A stretch of 64,000 bases of DNA from Stutzerimonas stutzeri (GTDB lineage: Bacteria > Pseudomonadota > Gammaproteobacteria > Pseudomonadales > Pseudomonadaceae). Both the position numbers and the translations under genes were made by a program. Shown here one piece after another: positions 8,170 through 17,527 of this stretch. The stretch covers positions 2,858,660 through 2,922,659 of the forward strand of contig NZ_CP007441.1 in the NCBI RefSeq assembly GCF_000590475.1. The letters are read 5' to 3'. Every line of letters begins with the position of its first letter. The first letter of the stretch is position 1. Below the pieces are notes generated by a model. It searched no databases. It was not told the DNA's origin and saw nothing but the letters and a program-made list of their open reading frames with translations.

Positions 8170-9531
8170 TCAGCTACCCGTGCGTAGCCGGTCCTGCGAA
8201 CGATGTCTGGCACAGCAATTGGACTGCCCAACGAGGAAACGCCCCGGCGACTCCACCTTGTCCAATGGCATATTGCAACGCTCTCCGCTGGACAGCGTGG
8301 CGATGCAGGTTGGCTGCTGGTAATGCTGAACCCACTGACCGTACTGCTCCTCCGAGACTGCGCATTTGGCCGCTGCATATGCGAGCGGGTTTTGCTGATA
8401 GCCCGCCATGTCCGCCAGTGGAATAGTCAGGTGACCGGCGCCGGGATGATAAGCCATGAACGCCATGCCAAGCGCTGACAGACGTTCAAGCGTGCGCTCA
8501 CCACTCTGTTCGACGAGGGCATCACGCTGCTTCTGGAGCTGCTCGATTTCTTCCTGCAGCTGGCTATCCAGTTCGTTGCGGTAGGCCAACTCGACGTCGC
8601 GGATGGAAACCTGCTCCTTGTACTCGGCCACGGCTGCTGCGACTTGCCGCTGTAGCTCGTCATCGAATTCCGCGCGGGCGGCCTGCGCTTCAGTGCGGCT
8701 GTTTTGTTCCAGCGCACGCAACTGTCGGCTCATCTCCTCACGCGTTTTCTGAAAACCCTCGGCCTGCTCTTTGATCTGAGAGCGCAATTCCGCGGCGAGC
8801 TGTTCCTTCTGCCCCAACTCCTGACGCAACTGGGCAAGCTCGTCCTGAAGCTTGGCCTGCTGCTGCGCGGCCAGCTCGCGCAGTCTGGTGATGTCTGCCT
8901 CGCGCTGCTGCTCAAGATTGGCGATGCGCAAACGCTGTTGTTTGATCAGTTGCGCGGCCTTGAGTCGCTGTTCCTGTTCCAGCTTTTCAGCTCGCCGGGT
9001 GGCGGTTTGCTTGGCGGAATCGGCCGCATACCACGTGTCTTCGGCGACCATCTGCAGCCGCCCGGCCGGTACCGACTGAGGCAGTTCTTCCTCGACCAGC
9101 AGACCGAGCTGGTTGCGCTTGACTCGATCGCGCAGCATGACCAAGTGGTTCTTGCTCTGGGTCAGTTCCGGATCCCAGAGGTGCATCTGGTACCAGGACA
9201 CGGGGCACTGACTGCGGCAGGCCAGGCGAATGGGACCCGCGCCTAGATCGGGCCCGCGCCCGGTACGTTCGGCCAGATTGCGCAACGGAATGTTCCAGCC
9301 ATTGTCAGCCGAACCGTCTTCGTTGAAATCGAGATAAAAGAACACCGCCGCGCGGATCTGCAAGCGGGTGTTGATCAGTACATAGGCGACGCGCATCTGC
9401 TGATCGGCGAACTCGGGCATGCTCACGACGCCATCGAGCATCGCCTCGAATTCCGGATAGAGCATTTCCTTGCAGACGCCGTCATCGTTGAAGAACAGCA
9501 CGGCTTCGACCGTCTGCGGTTTGATCTGCAT
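8170..9531 (-). CDS. Conserved coiled-coil protein of unknown function
   Basis: A 453-residue protein with a long, charged alpha-helical coiled coil from roughly residue 190 to 375, rich in Gln, Glu, Arg and Leu. The N-terminal globular part (about 1-165) begins MQIKPQTVEAVLFFNDDG. The C-terminal part contains cysteines in CIATLSSGERCNMPL and NCCARH. I recognise it as a conserved Pseudomonas hypothetical but cannot name a function. The ATG at 9531 is chosen over one at 9615 because GAGG lies just upstream and the preceding codons look untranslated. It has no signal peptide. Its stop abuts the desulfhydrase start, so it is probably co-transcribed. Confidence 0.8.
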   Translation of the reverse strand: MQIKPQTVEAVLFFNDDGVCKEMLYPEFEAMLDGVVSMPEFADQQMRVAYVLINTRLQIRAAVFFYLDFNEDGSADNGWNIPLRNLAERTGRGPDLGAGPIRLACRSQCPVSWYQMHLWDPELTQSKNHLVMLRDRVKRNQLGLLVEEELPQSVPAGRLQMVAEDTWYAADSAKQTATRRAEKLEQEQRLKAAQLIKQQRLRIANLEQQREADITRLRELAAQQQAKLQDELAQLRQELGQKEQLAAELRSQIKEQAEGFQKTREEMSRQLRALEQNSRTEAQAARAEFDDELQRQVAAAVAEYKEQVSIRDVELAYRNELDSQLQEEIEQLQKQRDALVEQSGERTLERLSALGMAFMAYHPGAGHLTIPLADMAGYQQNPLAYAAAKCAVSEEQYGQWVQHYQQPTCIATLSSGERCNMPLDKVESPGRFLVGQSNCCARHRSQDRLRTGS

Positions 9532-9726
9532 GCTCGCACCCTCAACGGCTTGATCGACCAGCGAAAATTCCGAGACAGCAATCGCACCGACGCCGCCATC
9601 CCATGGTTGGCGCAAGTTTAGGGGAAAAATCGCAGCGGGCGATGTGACTGGGTTGGCAGCGAATTCGGCCTTCCTGTCCGCAGCGAGGTACAGCCAGCAA
9701 ACTGTGACGGGTTTGGAGCCAGGCGA

Positions 9727-10158
9727 TCAGCGCTTCAGCGCGGCAAGCCGGAGTTCCAGGCGCCTGCCCATCTCCTCGCCGAGCGCCTGCAGGCCGCTCA
9801 TGGGACGCACCATGACTTCAAAATCGGTTATCAGCCCGGATTCGTCGAAGCGAATCATGTCGATGCCCTTGAGCTGCCGATCACCGACACGCGCACTGAA
9901 TTCCAGCACGACGTTCAAGCCATCGACGCTGACCAACTGGCGGTGGTAGGTGAACTCTTCGAATACGGTCACCACGGTATTGAGGATTAGGTTGACCGCC
10001 GCTGCGCTCTCGTAGGGCTTGAAGGCCATCGGCGAACGGAACACCGCTTGCGGATGCAGCAGATCCAATAGTTGGCCGAGATCCTGGGATTCGATCATCC
10101 GATGCCAGCGCTGCAGAGTCGCAGCAACGGCCGGCTGCATCGCGAGGGAGACATTCAT
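9727..10158 (-). CDS. SnoaL/NTF2-like fold protein
   Basis: A 143-residue small protein with the SnoaL / nuclear-transport-factor-2 fold pattern: an N-terminal helix pair (TLQRWHRMIESQDLGQLLDLL), HPQAVFRSP, then a curved beta-sheet with YHRQLVSVDG and KGIDMIRFDESGLITDF. Members are diverse isomerases, cyclases and binding proteins, so the activity cannot be assigned. The ATG at 10158 is preceded by AAGGAG at suitable spacing. A terminator separates it from fadH upstream, so it probably has its own promoter or depends on read-through. Confidence 0.8.
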   Translation of the reverse strand: MNVSLAMQPAVAATLQRWHRMIESQDLGQLLDLLHPQAVFRSPMAFKPYESAAAVNLILNTVVTVFEEFTYHRQLVSVDGLNVVLEFSARVGDRQLKGIDMIRFDESGLITDFEVMVRPMSGLQALGEEMGRRLELRLAALKR

Positions 10159-10179
10159 GCGGAGCTCCTTGTTGCGCAA

Positions 10180-10204
10180 GAAAAAGCCCCGCTCGTAGCG
10201 GGAC
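10180..10204 (-). terminator. Rho-independent terminator after fadH
   Basis: Read on the minus strand, CCCGCT-ACG-AGCGGG is followed by CTTTTTCTT. It lies nine bases beyond the fadH stop and just before the SnoaL-like gene. Confidence 0.8.
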
Positions 10205-10212
10205 CTGGGAAC

Positions 10213-12243
10213 TCAGAGTTCGGCTGCGAGGCGCGAGCCCTGGTTGATGGCGCGTTTGGCATCCAGCTCGGCGGCCACGTCTGCGCCACCGATCAGGTGC
10301 ACATTGGCACCCGCCGCTTCGAGTTCGGCCTGCAACTCGCGCAGTGGGTCCTGTCCGGCGCAAACGATCACGGTGTCCACCGGCAGCGCCTGAGGCTCGC
10401 CGTCGGCGACACGGATGTGCAAGCCCTGATCGTCCACCTTGAGATATTCCACAGCGCTGATCATCTGCACCTGCTTGTTCTTCAAACCGGTGCGGTGAAT
10501 CCAGCCGGTGGTCTTGCCCAGGCCATTGCCGACCTTGGATTTTTTGCGTTGCAGCAGATAGACCTGACGTGCCGGTGCGTGCGGTGCCGGCTGAATTCCA
10601 GCGACGCCGCCACGCGCCTCGAGCCCGAGGTCGATCCCCCATTCCTTCCAGAACGCGTCCCGGTCCAAGCTGGTCGACTGCCCTTGGTGGGTGATGAATT
10701 CCGACACATCGAAGCCGATGCCGCCGGCGCCAATCACCGCGACGCGCTGCCCTACTGGTTTGCGTTGCAAAATCGCGTCGAGGTAGCTGATCACCATCGG
10801 ATGTTCGATACCCGGAATTTCCGGCGTTCGCGGCGCAATACCGGTGGCTAGAAGGATCTCATCGAAGCCCCCAGCCAGCAGGTCTGCCGCATTGACACGC
10901 GTGTTCAAACGGACGGCGACACCGGTGCTCTCGAGCTTGCTGTTGAAGTAACGCAGGGTCTCGTAGAACTCTTCCTTGCCTGGCACACGTTTGGCGACGT
11001 TGAACTGGCCGCCGATCTCGCTGGCCGAGTCGAACAAGGTCACCTGATGGCCACGTTCCGCGGCCACGGTCGCTGCGGACAATCCCGCCGGGCCGGCGCC
11101 CACAACGGCAATTTTCTTCACTGACGCGGTGGGAATGTAATTCAGCTCGGTTTCGTAGCACGCACGTGGATTGACCAGGCAGGTGGTCAACTTGCCACTG
11201 AACGTATGGTCAAGGCAGGCCTGATTGCAACCGATGCAGGTATTGATGGTATCGCTGCGATCGGCCGCCGCCTTGTTGACGAAATCCGGATCGGCGAGAA
11301 ATGGACGTGCCATCGACACCATGTCGGCATCGCCTTCGGCCAGCACCTGCTCGGCGACTTCTGGCGTATTGATGCGGTTGGTAGTCACCAGCGGGATACC
11401 GACTTCGCCACGCAGCTTGGCCGTCACCTTGGTGAACGCCGCACGCGGCACCTTGGTGGCGATGGTCGGGATACGCGCCTCGTGCCAGCCAATGCCGGTG
11501 TTGATCAGTGTCGCGCCGGCCTGCTCGATGGCCTTGGCCAACTGCACCACCTCGTCCCAAATACTGCCGCCTTCCATCAGGTCGAGCATCGACAGGCGAT
11601 AGATGATAATGAACTCCGGCCCCACGGCCTCTCTCACACGCCGCACGATCTCCACAGGTAGATGCATGCGATTTTCATAGCTGCCGCCCCAACGATCGGT
11701 GCGGTGGTTGGTATGCGCGACCAGGAATTGGTTAATGAAGTAGCCTTCCGACCCCATGATCTCGACGCCGTCGTAGCCGGCCCGCTTCGCCAGGCTGGCG
11801 CAATTGACGAAGTCGCGAATCTGCTTTTCGATCCCCTCTTCATCCAGCTCACGCGGCGTGAAGGGGTTGATCGGGGCCTGAATGGCGCTCGGCGCGACCA
11901 GCTGCGGACTATAGGCATAACGGCCGGCATGAAGGATCTGCATGCAAATCTTGCCACCCGCCTCGTGAACCGCCTGGGTAACGATTTTGTGCTCTTCAGC
12001 CTCCTCGACCGTAGACAACTTGGCCGCACCTGCACGCACCGAACCCTCTTCATTGGGTCCCACACCGCCGGTAACGATCAGGCCGACGCCGCCACGAGCA
12101 CGTTCGGCAAAAAATGCGGCCATACGCTCGAAGCCGTTGGGCATCTCCTCAAGACCGGTGTGCATCGAGCCCATCAGCGTGCGGTTACGCAAGGTGGTAA
12201 AGCCCAGATCCAGCGGAGCCAGCAGGTGCGGAAAAGCGGTCAT
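10213..12243 (-). CDS. fadH: 2,4-dienoyl-CoA reductase (NADPH), FadH type
   Basis: A 676-residue flavo-iron-sulfur enzyme that reduces 2,4-dienoyl-CoA during beta-oxidation of unsaturated fatty acids. The N-terminal Old-Yellow-Enzyme TIM barrel covers about 1-330. The 4Fe-4S cysteines sit in CIGCNQACLDHTF and a downstream TCLVNPRAC. The FAD dinucleotide motif is GAGPAGLSAA, and a second NAD(P)-binding motif is GAGGIGFD. Length matches the family (about 670-680 residues). The gene ends at a clear terminator and is divergent from the nitrilase-like gene. Confidence 0.95.
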   Translation of the reverse strand: MTAFPHLLAPLDLGFTTLRNRTLMGSMHTGLEEMPNGFERMAAFFAERARGGVGLIVTGGVGPNEEGSVRAGAAKLSTVEEAEEHKIVTQAVHEAGGKICMQILHAGRYAYSPQLVAPSAIQAPINPFTPRELDEEGIEKQIRDFVNCASLAKRAGYDGVEIMGSEGYFINQFLVAHTNHRTDRWGGSYENRMHLPVEIVRRVREAVGPEFIIIYRLSMLDLMEGGSIWDEVVQLAKAIEQAGATLINTGIGWHEARIPTIATKVPRAAFTKVTAKLRGEVGIPLVTTNRINTPEVAEQVLAEGDADMVSMARPFLADPDFVNKAAADRSDTINTCIGCNQACLDHTFSGKLTTCLVNPRACYETELNYIPTASVKKIAVVGAGPAGLSAATVAAERGHQVTLFDSASEIGGQFNVAKRVPGKEEFYETLRYFNSKLESTGVAVRLNTRVNAADLLAGGFDEILLATGIAPRTPEIPGIEHPMVISYLDAILQRKPVGQRVAVIGAGGIGFDVSEFITHQGQSTSLDRDAFWKEWGIDLGLEARGGVAGIQPAPHAPARQVYLLQRKKSKVGNGLGKTTGWIHRTGLKNKQVQMISAVEYLKVDDQGLHIRVADGEPQALPVDTVIVCAGQDPLRELQAELEAAGANVHLIGGADVAAELDAKRAINQGSRLAAEL

Positions 12244-12463
12244 GTTCGTTCCTCGATCAGGCAGCGCGGTCGCGGCGGCCTAGGGTCAACGGTAGGATTG
12301 CCACGCCTCATGGGGTCGCGGTCGCTATGCCCTGAAGATAAACAGGCCCCGCGCCTCGCTCAATGATCGAAACTCACAACTGCCTGACTCTATTGCGCAA
12401 AAGCACTTGGCAATCTCCGGTCATATGCCTAGTCTCCCGCCACACGCTCAACCAACCTCAGTC

Positions 12464-13471
12464 ATGCGCACCTACAGCAAACTACTCGGCCTGACGGTAC
12501 TCGTCCTCGTCGCGCTCATTCTCTACCTGGACTGGACGCATGACCGGCGCAGCGGACCGCTGCTGTCTGATCTGCGCACCCTGCCGATCAACAGCCACGG
12601 GCAACCAGGCACTGCTGGCAATCTGCTCGGCGTGGAAACCCGTCTGACACCGGCTGATTACCAGAGCAGGGAGCGGCTGCAGCTGAAATTCATCACCTAT
12701 CTCAATCAGGCGCGCGACGCTGGCCTGCTGGGTTCACGCACCATCGTCGTGCTGCCCGAGCATGTCGGCACCGGTTTGTTCGCCCTCGGAGAAAAGCCCG
12801 AAGTGCAGCAGGCGCGAACGTTGCGCGACGCCATGCACTGGATGGCCCTGAGCAATCCGTGGAAGTATCTCCGCGCGCTATTCGATAACGAGGGCGACGA
12901 TCACCGCACCGAGGCCGTTCTGAAGATAAAGGGTCAGCGGATGGCGGATGACTATCAGCGCATTTTCGGTGGCCTCGCACGTGACTATGGGGTGACGCTG
13001 GTCGCCGGGTCCATCGTGCTTCCCGAGCCGCGACTTGAGGATGGACGCCTGCAGATCGGCGACGGGCCACTCCGCCAGGTCAGCCTGAGCTTTGCCGCCG
13101 ATGGTGAGCCCATCGGGCCGTTGCAGTACAAGATGGCGCTCAGCCGCTACGAACGCCGCTACAGTCAGGCACCGGATGCGCCGTCGCCCGCACTGCCGAC
13201 CCCCGCCGGCCGCCTGGCCGTACTGATCGGCTGCGATGGCTACACCCGGTCCCCGCCCGCCGATGCCGAACTACTCGTTCTGCCAGGCTCGCGCGATGAC
13301 CTGCCCGTGACCTGCGCAGTCAACAACCCACCGGAGACAATCCTGCCGCGCATGGAGGTGCGAACCTTCGGCTTGCCGTGGAACCTGGTCGGGTCTCCTC
13401 GCCGACCTGTACGCGAACGCCACAACGAGCCGGTGCAACTGACCAACTTCTGGCTACCGGAGCGACCATGA
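12464..13471 (+). CDS. Membrane-anchored carbon-nitrogen hydrolase (nitrilase superfamily)
   Basis: About 335 residues with an N-terminal membrane anchor (KLLGLTVLVLVALILYLD) followed by a periplasmic domain. The nitrilase-superfamily triad is visible: Glu in VVLPEHVGTG, Lys in QYKMALSRYERR and Cys in LIGCDGYT. Such enzymes cleave or form amide bonds; the substrate here is unknown. The start is taken at the ATG at 12464, although an ATG at 12425 is in frame. Its stop overlaps the ATG of the AraC regulator (ATGA), so the regulator is translationally coupled and may respond to the hydrolase's substrate or product. Confidence 0.8.
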   Translation: MRTYSKLLGLTVLVLVALILYLDWTHDRRSGPLLSDLRTLPINSHGQPGTAGNLLGVETRLTPADYQSRERLQLKFITYLNQARDAGLLGSRTIVVLPEHVGTGLFALGEKPEVQQARTLRDAMHWMALSNPWKYLRALFDNEGDDHRTEAVLKIKGQRMADDYQRIFGGLARDYGVTLVAGSIVLPEPRLEDGRLQIGDGPLRQVSLSFAADGEPIGPLQYKMALSRYERRYSQAPDAPSPALPTPAGRLAVLIGCDGYTRSPPADAELLVLPGSRDDLPVTCAVNNPPETILPRMEVRTFGLPWNLVGSPRRPVRERHNEPVQLTNFWLPERP

Positions 13472-14505
13472 ACCGGCAGAGAGTGCGCTTGGGTGACCTC
13501 TCGGTTGGCTTCGTGCATAGCCTGAGCAGCGCCCTGCGGGAAAAGGAGATTGATCCGCAACCGCTGCTCGACGCTTACGGACTGGATTCCGCGCGCCTTT
13601 CGGAACCGCGTGCCCGTCTTTCAATCCCGCGTTACATGCGCCTCGGCCGTGCCGCCATACAACTGGCTGGCGACCCGAGCCTGGGCCTGGAGATGGGTCG
13701 ACTGCGCAAGGCCGGGCAGCTCGGCCTGGTAGGCGTGACTGCAGCCCAGGCGCCGACCGTTCGCGAAGCGGCCCGCGCGCTGATTCGCTATGAACCGCTA
13801 TACGCATCCAACTACCGCGGCGCCTCAGCGTTCCATGAGGATACCGAGGGAGCCTGGCTGCGGTTCTATTCGATCAGCCCCTACAACAGCTACAACCGGT
13901 TCGTCGTGGATACGGTATTGGCCAGCTGGATCACTCAGCTGAGCGCGGTCGCGGCCTTCTCGCTGGTGCCCGCGGCGATCCACATCGAGTTCGAGCGACC
14001 CGCCTACGCAGCGTCCTACGAGCGATTCTTCACGAAACCGGTGGAGTTCGCGGCCGAACACAATCAGCTGCGATTGGACAGAGCCACGCTGGCGTTGCGC
14101 AACCCGGAACACTGCCCTGGTACCTGGCGCCAGCTGTTGGAGCTCTGCGAGGCGGAACTGGAGCAGCGCACCCGTACCCGCAGCCTGCGCGAGCGGGTCA
14201 CGCAGCTCCTGGGGCCGATGCTCAAGGGCCAGGAACCTGACCTGCAGCAGATCGCCAGCCGTTTACAGCTGCCGTCCTGGACCCTGCGTCGCAAACTCGA
14301 GGAAGAAGGCACCAGCTATAGGGTCATTCTCAACGACACGCGGCGCGACCTCGCAATGGCCTATATACGGGACACCGAGTCGGCTTTCGGCGAAATAGCC
14401 TGGCTACTGGGATTCTCTTCGGCGGAAGCCTTTCAGCGTGCGTTCAAGCGCTGGAGCGGGCAAACACCGGGGGAGTACCGGCGCGCGCAGCGGCGCGCCG
14501 AGTGA
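13468..14505 (+). CDS. AraC-family transcriptional regulator
   Basis: A 345-residue regulator. The N-terminal region (about 20-200) is the arabinose-binding-like ligand domain typical of OruR/GbuR-type Pseudomonas regulators. The C-terminal double helix-turn-helix runs from about 240 to 340, with IASRLQLPSWTLRRKLEEEG as the first helix-turn-helix and the signature GEIAWLLGFSSAEAFQRAF as the second. The start codon overlaps the preceding stop by four bases. It likely controls its own operon or nearby lipid/amide catabolism genes, which is inference from context. Confidence 0.9.
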   Translation: MNRQRVRLGDLSVGFVHSLSSALREKEIDPQPLLDAYGLDSARLSEPRARLSIPRYMRLGRAAIQLAGDPSLGLEMGRLRKAGQLGLVGVTAAQAPTVREAARALIRYEPLYASNYRGASAFHEDTEGAWLRFYSISPYNSYNRFVVDTVLASWITQLSAVAAFSLVPAAIHIEFERPAYAASYERFFTKPVEFAAEHNQLRLDRATLALRNPEHCPGTWRQLLELCEAELEQRTRTRSLRERVTQLLGPMLKGQEPDLQQIASRLQLPSWTLRRKLEEEGTSYRVILNDTRRDLAMAYIRDTESAFGEIAWLLGFSSAEAFQRAFKRWSGQTPGEYRRAQRRAE

Positions 14506-14510
14506 TCCAG

Positions 14511-14540
14511 TGACGTTTCATCGTCTGCTGGGAAACGTCA
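14511..14540. repeat. Perfect 9-bp inverted repeat downstream of araC-type gene
   Basis: TGACGTTTC at 14511-14519 and its exact complement at 14532-14540 are separated by 12 bases, starting five bases after the regulator stop. No strong T-run follows on either side, so it is a weak terminator or RNA-stabilising hairpin rather than a canonical terminator. Confidence 0.5.
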
Positions 14541-14548
14541 ATGCAATC

Positions 14549-14635
14549 TTAAAGCTCGAAGGCGTCGTCGGCCGGCTCAGGACCGTCCTGCTCTGAAGCG
14601 TGCCATTCGAGTATCTCGTCCTGATAGTCATCCAT
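14549..14635 (-). CDS. Possible 28-residue acidic microprotein
   Basis: A very short frame starting MDDYQDEILEWHASEQ and ending DDAFEL. Its only support is a strong Shine-Dalgarno context: GAGGAG and CCTCCT immediately before the ATG at 14635. It is highly acidic, with no membrane segment. The frame extends upstream to 14758, but that part looks untranslated. I recognise no family. It lies between the AraC gene and the cio operon, on the cio strand. Confidence 0.35.
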   Translation of the reverse strand: MDDYQDEILEWHASEQDGPEPADDAFEL

Positions 14636-14894
14636 AGGAGGGCTCCTCTTGCTGGGATCTACACCGTTTAAAAACCTTTGCGCTGGCAAGGTCGACTCGC
14701 CTTCGCCTTTGCATTTCAGCAGCCTGCTAGCGGTGCTAACAAAGTCCATGCCAGGCAAGCTAACGCGGGAAGATGACGAAAGCGTGAACCGCTTCGCACC
14801 GGCGCTTCAGACTGAAATAGCGCAACGCCTCGACAGCGACAACGCGCCTAATCGCCGCACAGCTATACATGCCGCCGCAGAGCCTCTCAGGCAG

Positions 14895-15053
14895 CTATGG
14901 CGTCGCCAGGCCGGCTGCCGTCATGAACTGCCGCAGCAGCCACGCGACCACGCCGAGCGCCAGCACGCTGGCAGACCAGATCAGCACGAGCCAGGTCATG
15001 CGTTGCCATAGCGGCTTCGGTCCTGATGCACTGCTTTCGTGCTTCTTCTGCAT
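14895..15053 (-). CDS. DUF2474 small membrane protein, CydX-like partner of the CIO oxidase
   Basis: A 52-residue single-pass membrane protein: MQKKHESS, then a KPLWQRMTWLVLIWSAS helix continuing to about residue 43. It directly follows cioB on the same strand, 24 bases after its stop. The sequence matches DUF2474, a family typically encoded after the CIO-type bd oxidase subunits and thought to play the stabilising role of CydX. Position and length agree with that. The start ATG at 15053 has GGAG in the preceding bases. Confidence 0.8.
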   Translation of the reverse strand: MQKKHESSASGPKPLWQRMTWLVLIWSASVLALGVVAWLLRQFMTAAGLATP

Positions 15054-15077
15054 AGAGGGCTCCATAACGAGACCGAC

Positions 15078-16085
15078 TCAGTGGTAGCCATCTTCTGCGC
15101 TGACCTTGCCCCGGAACACGTAGTAGCTCCATGCGGTGTACATCAGGATCAGCGGGATGATCAGCAGCGCCCCGACCAGCGTGAAACCTTGGCTCTGCGG
15201 TGGCGAGGCGGCCTCCCAGATGCTGACCGATGGCGGGATGATGTTCGGCCAGAGACTGATACCCAGGCCGCTGTAACCAAGGAATATAAGTGCGAGGGTA
15301 AACAGGAACGGCGAATAGTGCGCATAGCGCGCAATCGACCGCAGCAGCCCGAAGGTACATAGCAGCACCAGAATCGGCACCGGCATGAAGAGGAATAGGT
15401 TCGGCAAGCTGAACCAACGCTCGGCGATGTCGGGATGTGTCAAGGGTGTCCAGATACTCACGATGCCGGTCACCGCCAACACCGCCCAGACCAGCGGGAT
15501 ACCGATGTCGTGCATACGCCGCTGCAGCTCACCCGAGGTTTTCATGATCAGCCATGTGCAACCCAGCAAGGCATAGGCAGCGATCAGCGCCAGACCGCAA
15601 AACACCGAAAACGGTGTCAGCCAATCCAGCGGGCCACCCGCATAGGCGCGGTCAGCCACCGGGAATCCATGAATATAGGCACCCAGCGCGACACCCTGAA
15701 AAAACGTTGCAGCCAGAGAGCCCCCGATGAACGCCTTGTCCCAGATATGCTGGCGAGCAGCGCTCGCCTTGAAGCGGAACTCGAAGGCGACGCCTCGAAA
15801 GATCAGCCCCATCAGCATGAAGATAATTGGCAGGTACAGAGCGGAAAGCACAACGGAATAGGCCAACGGAAACGCCGCAAACAGCCCGGCACCACCCAGC
15901 ACCAGCCAGGTTTCATTGCCGTCCCAGATCGGCGCTACCGTGTTCATTGCGACGTCACGCTCGGCGCTGTCGGCCAGGAATGGAAACAGAATTCCGATAC
16001 CTAGATCGAACCCGTCCATCACCACGTACATCATGATGCCGAAGATGATGATGACGGCCCAGATCAGCGAAAGATCGACACCCAT
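15078..16085 (-). CDS. cioB: Cyanide-insensitive cytochrome bd-type quinol oxidase subunit II
   Basis: A 335-residue inner-membrane protein with about eight to nine helices. It begins MGVDLSLIWAVIIIFGIMMY and carries the subunit II hallmarks DGFDLGIG and PIWDGNETWLV. It pairs with subunit I to form the bd-type oxidase that reduces oxygen with electrons from quinol. The ATG at 16085 lies just after the cioA stop at 16088 and has AGAGGAA upstream; the open frame runs 95 codons further upstream across cioA but is not used. It is followed by the DUF2474 protein. Confidence 0.93.
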   Translation of the reverse strand: MGVDLSLIWAVIIIFGIMMYVVMDGFDLGIGILFPFLADSAERDVAMNTVAPIWDGNETWLVLGGAGLFAAFPLAYSVVLSALYLPIIFMLMGLIFRGVAFEFRFKASAARQHIWDKAFIGGSLAATFFQGVALGAYIHGFPVADRAYAGGPLDWLTPFSVFCGLALIAAYALLGCTWLIMKTSGELQRRMHDIGIPLVWAVLAVTGIVSIWTPLTHPDIAERWFSLPNLFLFMPVPILVLLCTFGLLRSIARYAHYSPFLFTLALIFLGYSGLGISLWPNIIPPSVSIWEAASPPQSQGFTLVGALLIIPLILMYTAWSYYVFRGKVSAEDGYH

Positions 16086-16087
16086 AT

Positions 16088-17527
16088 TCAATTCCTCTCG
16101 CCCAGTTGATCGCCGTGTTCGTGCGGGATCGCCTCGTCGGCAGCCGAGAGTGGCCGCATCGGCGTCCGCTTTTCGCCGGGTCCACCAGCACCTTTCTCGT
16201 TGCCCTCGTTGATGATCGGCCCCTTGGCGATCAGCCGCAGCACATAGACGAAACCGATGCCGAACACCGCGAAGTAGATCAACACGAACATCGCCAGCGT
16301 CAGACCGAGCTGCTCGGCCCCGTGGTTGGACACCGCGTCGGCTGTGCGCATGATGCCGTACACCACCCACGGCTGCCGGCCAACTTCAGTGGTGAACCAA
16401 CCCGCCAGGATGGCGAGCACGCCAGACGGCCCCATGCACAACGCCAATCGCAGGAAAGGCTTGGTGTGGAACAACTTGCCACCGCGCCGCAGCCACAGGC
16501 TCCAGAACCCGGTGAGGATCATCAGCAAGCCCAGCGCGACCATGACCCGGAACGTCCAGAAGATGATGGTCGAATTAGGGCGATCTTCAGGCGGGAAGTC
16601 TTTCAGCGCCGGAATCTGCTCTGTCAGGCTGTGCTTGAGGATCAGGCTGCCGAGATAAGGAACCTCGACCTTGAAACGGGTCTCTTCCCGTTCCATGTCC
16701 GGCCAACCGAACAAAAGCAACGGAGTGGGCTCGCCTGATGAGTTATCCCAATGCCCTTCCATCGCGGCGATTTTTGCGGGTTGATGTTCCAGTGTGTTGA
16801 GGCCATGGAAATCACCCACAACTGCCTGGATCGGCGCAACGATCAACGCCATCCACATCGCCATGGAGAGCATCTTGCGAATGGCCGGATTATCGTTTCC
16901 TCGCAGAAGATGCCAGGCTGCAGACGACCCGACCATGAAGGCAGTGGCAAGGAAGGCTGCGATCGCCATGTGTGTCAGCCGGTACGGAAACGAGGGGTTG
17001 AACACAATGGCGAACCAGTCCACCGGCACTACGATGCCATCGATGATCTCGTGACCCTGTGGTGTATGCATCCAGCTGTTCGAAGCCAGAATCCAGAACG
17101 TGGAAATCAGCGTTCCGACCGCCACCATCAACGTGGAAAAGAAGTGCAGCCCGGCACCGACGCGATTCCAGCCGAACAGCATGACGCCAAGAAATCCTGC
17201 CTCCAGGAAGAACGCTGTGAGCACTTCATAGGCCAGTAACGGCCCGGTAACGCTGCCAGCGAACTCCGAATAGGCGCTCCAGTTGGTACCGAACTGGTAG
17301 GCCATAACGATGCCGGAGACCACCCCCATGCCGAAGTTGACGGCGAAAATCTTCAGCCAGAAATGATAGAGGTCGCGATACACCTGACGCTTGGTTTTAA
17401 GCCATAACCCTTCTAGCACGGCCAGAAAGCTCGCCAGCCCGATAGTGATCGCCGGAAAGATGATGTGAAAGGAGATGGTGAAAGCGAACTGGATCCGCGC
17501 AAGCTCGAGCGCTTCCAAACCGAACAT
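16088..17527 (-). CDS. cioA: Cyanide-insensitive cytochrome bd-type quinol oxidase subunit I
   Basis: A 479-residue heme-bearing subunit with about nine membrane helices. It begins MFGLEALELARIQFAFTISF, and the next residue, His21, is the likely heme ligand. GRQPWVVYGIMRTADAVS is the conserved quinol oxidase segment. The periplasmic Q-loop is short, which in the family distinguishes CIO from E. coli CydAB. It works with CioB and DUF2474 in low-oxygen or cyanide-resistant respiration. GAGGGG precedes the ATG. I could not identify a convincing Anr/Fnr box upstream. Confidence 0.93.
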   Translation of the reverse strand: MFGLEALELARIQFAFTISFHIIFPAITIGLASFLAVLEGLWLKTKRQVYRDLYHFWLKIFAVNFGMGVVSGIVMAYQFGTNWSAYSEFAGSVTGPLLAYEVLTAFFLEAGFLGVMLFGWNRVGAGLHFFSTLMVAVGTLISTFWILASNSWMHTPQGHEIIDGIVVPVDWFAIVFNPSFPYRLTHMAIAAFLATAFMVGSSAAWHLLRGNDNPAIRKMLSMAMWMALIVAPIQAVVGDFHGLNTLEHQPAKIAAMEGHWDNSSGEPTPLLLFGWPDMEREETRFKVEVPYLGSLILKHSLTEQIPALKDFPPEDRPNSTIIFWTFRVMVALGLLMILTGFWSLWLRRGGKLFHTKPFLRLALCMGPSGVLAILAGWFTTEVGRQPWVVYGIMRTADAVSNHGAEQLGLTLAMFVLIYFAVFGIGFVYVLRLIAKGPIINEGNEKGAGGPGEKRTPMRPLSAADEAIPHEHGDQLGERN

